Shown: in pieces, positions 6,917-8,098 of the stretch
How positions within the stretch are numbered: position 1 is the stretch's first letter
Layout: the number at the start of each line of letters is the position of its first letter
Assembly: GCA_035550315.1 (NCBI GenBank)
Contig: DASZPL010000108.1
Coordinates: forward strand, 1 to 8,098
DNA length: 8,098 nt
Direction of reading: 5' to 3'
Origin: DASZPL01 sp035550315
GTDB taxonomy: Bacteria > Actinomycetota > Actinomycetes > JAFAQI01
Notes under the pieces: model-generated
Databases searched by the model: none
The model's input: the letters and a program-made list of their open reading frames with translations, nothing else
Told to the model about the DNA's origin: nothing
Position numbers and translations under genes: made by a program

Positions 6917-7635
6917 CCGAACACGACCTCGAAGGGTCGAGTGAAGTGCGCCAGCACCTGCGGCGGGAGGATCGGTGCGTCCGCCGGGTCGGGTCCCAGC
7001 GGCTGCACCTGACTGGCGAACTCGCAGATCGCGGCAGCCTTGCGCTCCGTGTCGACGCCGGGCACCAGTCGCAGGCTCTGCCACGGCACTCGCGGGTCGT
7101 CCGGACCGGCCCAGTGCCAGGCCCAGATCGGGTACTCCCAGCAGGTGGTGCCCAGCGACCGTGCGGCTCGCCCGGCGGCTTCGTGGTCGGGGTGGCCGTC
7201 GTGCGCCCACGGCGCAATCACGATGTCGTACGGGGTGACCAGGCGTTCCAGCTCACGTCGCAGGTCGTGTTCCCGGTCGGCCAGCCCGCTGTCCGGCAGA
7301 CCGAGATGGCGAGCAGACACCGGGGCGATGCCGAGCCGCGTCAGTGCGCGGCGCGACTCCGCGCGCCGGATCCGCGCCAGCTCGCTGGGAGCTACGGCGG
7401 TGGAGTGCGGGTGGGAGGCCTCGCCGTCGGTCGCCCAGACCACGACGATCGGGTGGTGTCGCGCCAGGCGCGAGAGCAGCCCCGCGACCCCCAACACCTC
7501 GTCGTCGGGATGCGCGGCGACCACGACCACCCGCCGCCCGGGCTCGACCGCGTCGAGTGCAGGCCAGTCCCGACTGCCGAGCCAGCTCTGCCACTCGCTC
7601 TCGGCGGTGCCGTCCTGGGCGATCTCGACCGTCAC
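6913..7635 (-). CDS. PIG-L/LmbE-family metal-dependent deacetylase
   Basis: This 240-residue hydrolase belongs to the PIG-L family (as in MshB and mycothiol S-conjugate amidase), zinc enzymes that usually remove an acetyl or acyl group from the amine of a GlcNAc-type sugar. The motif AHPDDE (41-46) supplies two metal ligands and the catalytic Asp. HDGHPDHEA (145-153) carries His148 and His151, with the third ligand among them. A Trp-rich stretch, CWEYPIWAWHW (165-175), is a distinctive part of the subfamily. The GTG start at 7635 is chosen because it overlaps the dehydrogenase TGA by four bases (GTGA); the open frame upstream of it lies inside that gene and has low-complexity Arg/Ala content. 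Protein ends in an ATGA overlap with the methyltransferase. It is probably cytosolic. The natural substrate is unknown; it need not be a mycothiol intermediate. Confidence 0.92.
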   Translation of the reverse strand: MTVEIAQDGTAESEWQSWLGSRDWPALDAVEPGRRVVVVAAHPDDEVLGVAGLLSRLARHHPIVVVWATDGEASHPHSTAVAPSELARIRRAESRRALTRLGIAPVSARHLGLPDSGLADREHDLRRELERLVTPYDIVIAPWAHDGHPDHEAAGRAARSLGTTCWEYPIWAWHWAGPDDPRVPWQSLRLVPGVDTERKAAAICEFASQVQPLGPDPADAPILPPQVLAHFTRPFEVVFG

Positions 7636-8098
7636 CACGTGAGCGGGGAGGAGATCAGGCGTTCGCCGAGATCGGCGAGGTCGCGCTCCGCGTGGCTCTG
7701 CCGCAGATACAAGGTGAGATCCGCGACGCGCTGCTGATGCTCGGGCTCCGACGCCAGCGGCCCCGGCCCAAGCGCCCGGCCGACCCGGTCGATCACCTCG
7801 AGCGCCGACGCCTCGACGACGGCTCGGGTCTCGCGTGCTCGGATCGCGGCGCATCCTGACGCGTCCTGCGGATCGTCGTCGATCGCCGTCGCCGCGTCGC
7901 GCAACGCCGCTCGCGCCGCCGCGAGCGATGCACCGACCCCACCGAGATGGGCCCGGCCGATGTCACCGATGTCGCCGCGGCGGCCCGCCTCGAGCAGTCG
8001 GCGGCCGACGCCGAGCGCTCCGCCGTACCAGACCGCCGCGACGCCGACCGCGCCGTGCCAGAACCCGGGCCGGGCGACGTAGTGCTGGGCTCGGCCGA
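7632..8098 (-). CDS. acyl-CoA dehydrogenase-family protein, C-terminal part (5' end outside window)
   Basis: The minus-strand frame is open from the right edge of the window to TGA at 7634-7632, giving 154 residues. It begins AQHYVARPGFWHGAVGVAAV and ends with VADLTLYLRQSHAERDLADLGE, a pattern typical of the C-terminal helical domain of acyl-CoA dehydrogenases; the YLRQ-HAERD part is a strong cue. FAD-dependent enzymes of this family oxidise acyl-CoA, though some act on other substrates in biosynthetic clusters. The FAD-binding core and the catalytic Glu are outside the window. An in-frame TTG near 7904 is not the real start, because the homologous sequence continues upstream of it. Its stop overlaps the PIG-L GTG start by four bases. 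It is the first gene of the coupled cassette seen here, but others may precede it. Confidence 0.85.
   Translation of the reverse strand, partial: GRAQHYVARPGFWHGAVGVAAVWYGGALGVGRRLLEAGRRGDIGDIGRAHLGGVGASLAAARAALRDAATAIDDDPQDASGCAAIRARETRAVVEASALEVIDRVGRALGPGPLASEPEHQQRVADLTLYLRQSHAERDLADLGERLISSPLTW

Noticed and set aside
6917..7210. N-terminal extension of the methyltransferase frame
   Set aside because: It lies inside the PIG-L gene and lacks conserved residues; the ATG at 6916 starts directly before the family N-terminus.
7636..7854. 73-residue N-terminal extension of the PIG-L frame
   Set aside because: It lies within the acyl-CoA dehydrogenase coding sequence, is Arg/Ala/Gly-rich and lacks conserved residues; the GTGA overlap gives a better start.
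1..8098. Mobile element, CRISPR array, tRNA or rRNA, defence system or toxin-antitoxin pair
   Set aside because: I looked for repeated spacers, transposase or integrase motifs, tRNA-like cloverleaf ends and small paired genes and found none. The SNF2 fragment could belong to a defence island, but no other gene here supports that.

Overview
The window is about 8.1 kb of very GC-rich DNA. Third codon positions are strongly G/C, GTG starts are frequent and open reading frames are packed with stop/start overlaps, all of which suggests a chromosomal segment of a high-GC actinobacterium (Actinomycetota). The genus cannot be read from the sequence. I see no tRNA, rRNA, insertion sequence, integrase, CRISPR array or phage gene. 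Two genes run off the edges: a helicase at the left and an acyl-CoA dehydrogenase at the right.

Left part (1-2639). The C-terminal end of a SNF2-type helicase (+) converges, with an 11-bp gap, on a 667-residue integral-membrane acyltransferase-3 (OafA-like) protein (-). The acyltransferase carries an unusual extracytoplasmic tail that has no SGNH hydrolase motifs and appears to be built from a repeated unit. A 156-bp divergent intergenic region (2640-2795) separates it from the next gene.

Middle (2796-4592). A small EthD-like dimeric alpha/beta-barrel protein (+) converges on an NAD(P)-dependent aldehyde dehydrogenase (-) with all catalytic residues intact. A short perfect inverted repeat covers the convergent junction.

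Right part (4703-8098, all on the minus strand). Reading 5' to 3' on that strand, this is a tightly coupled cassette: acyl-CoA dehydrogenase (partial) > PIG-L/LmbE-type deacetylase > NodS-like SAM methyltransferase > family-2 glycosyltransferase > DUF2231-Rieske [2Fe-2S] membrane protein. The first four genes are joined by overlapping stop/start codons (GTGA, ATGA, TGATG) and the Rieske gene follows after 43 bp. The aldehyde dehydrogenase lies 110 bp further downstream on the same strand and has its own strong Shine-Dalgarno sequence.

The cassette is the most interesting part. A glycosyltransferase, an N-deacetylase-type hydrolase and a NodS-like methyltransferase match three of the core steps of Nod-factor-type sugar modification: sugar transfer, de-N-acetylation and N-methylation. 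Here they are joined to an acyl-CoA dehydrogenase and a membrane Rieske protein. This suggests a pathway for a modified amino-sugar or glycolipid whose product I cannot name. The gene families and overlaps are seen directly; the pathway is inference.
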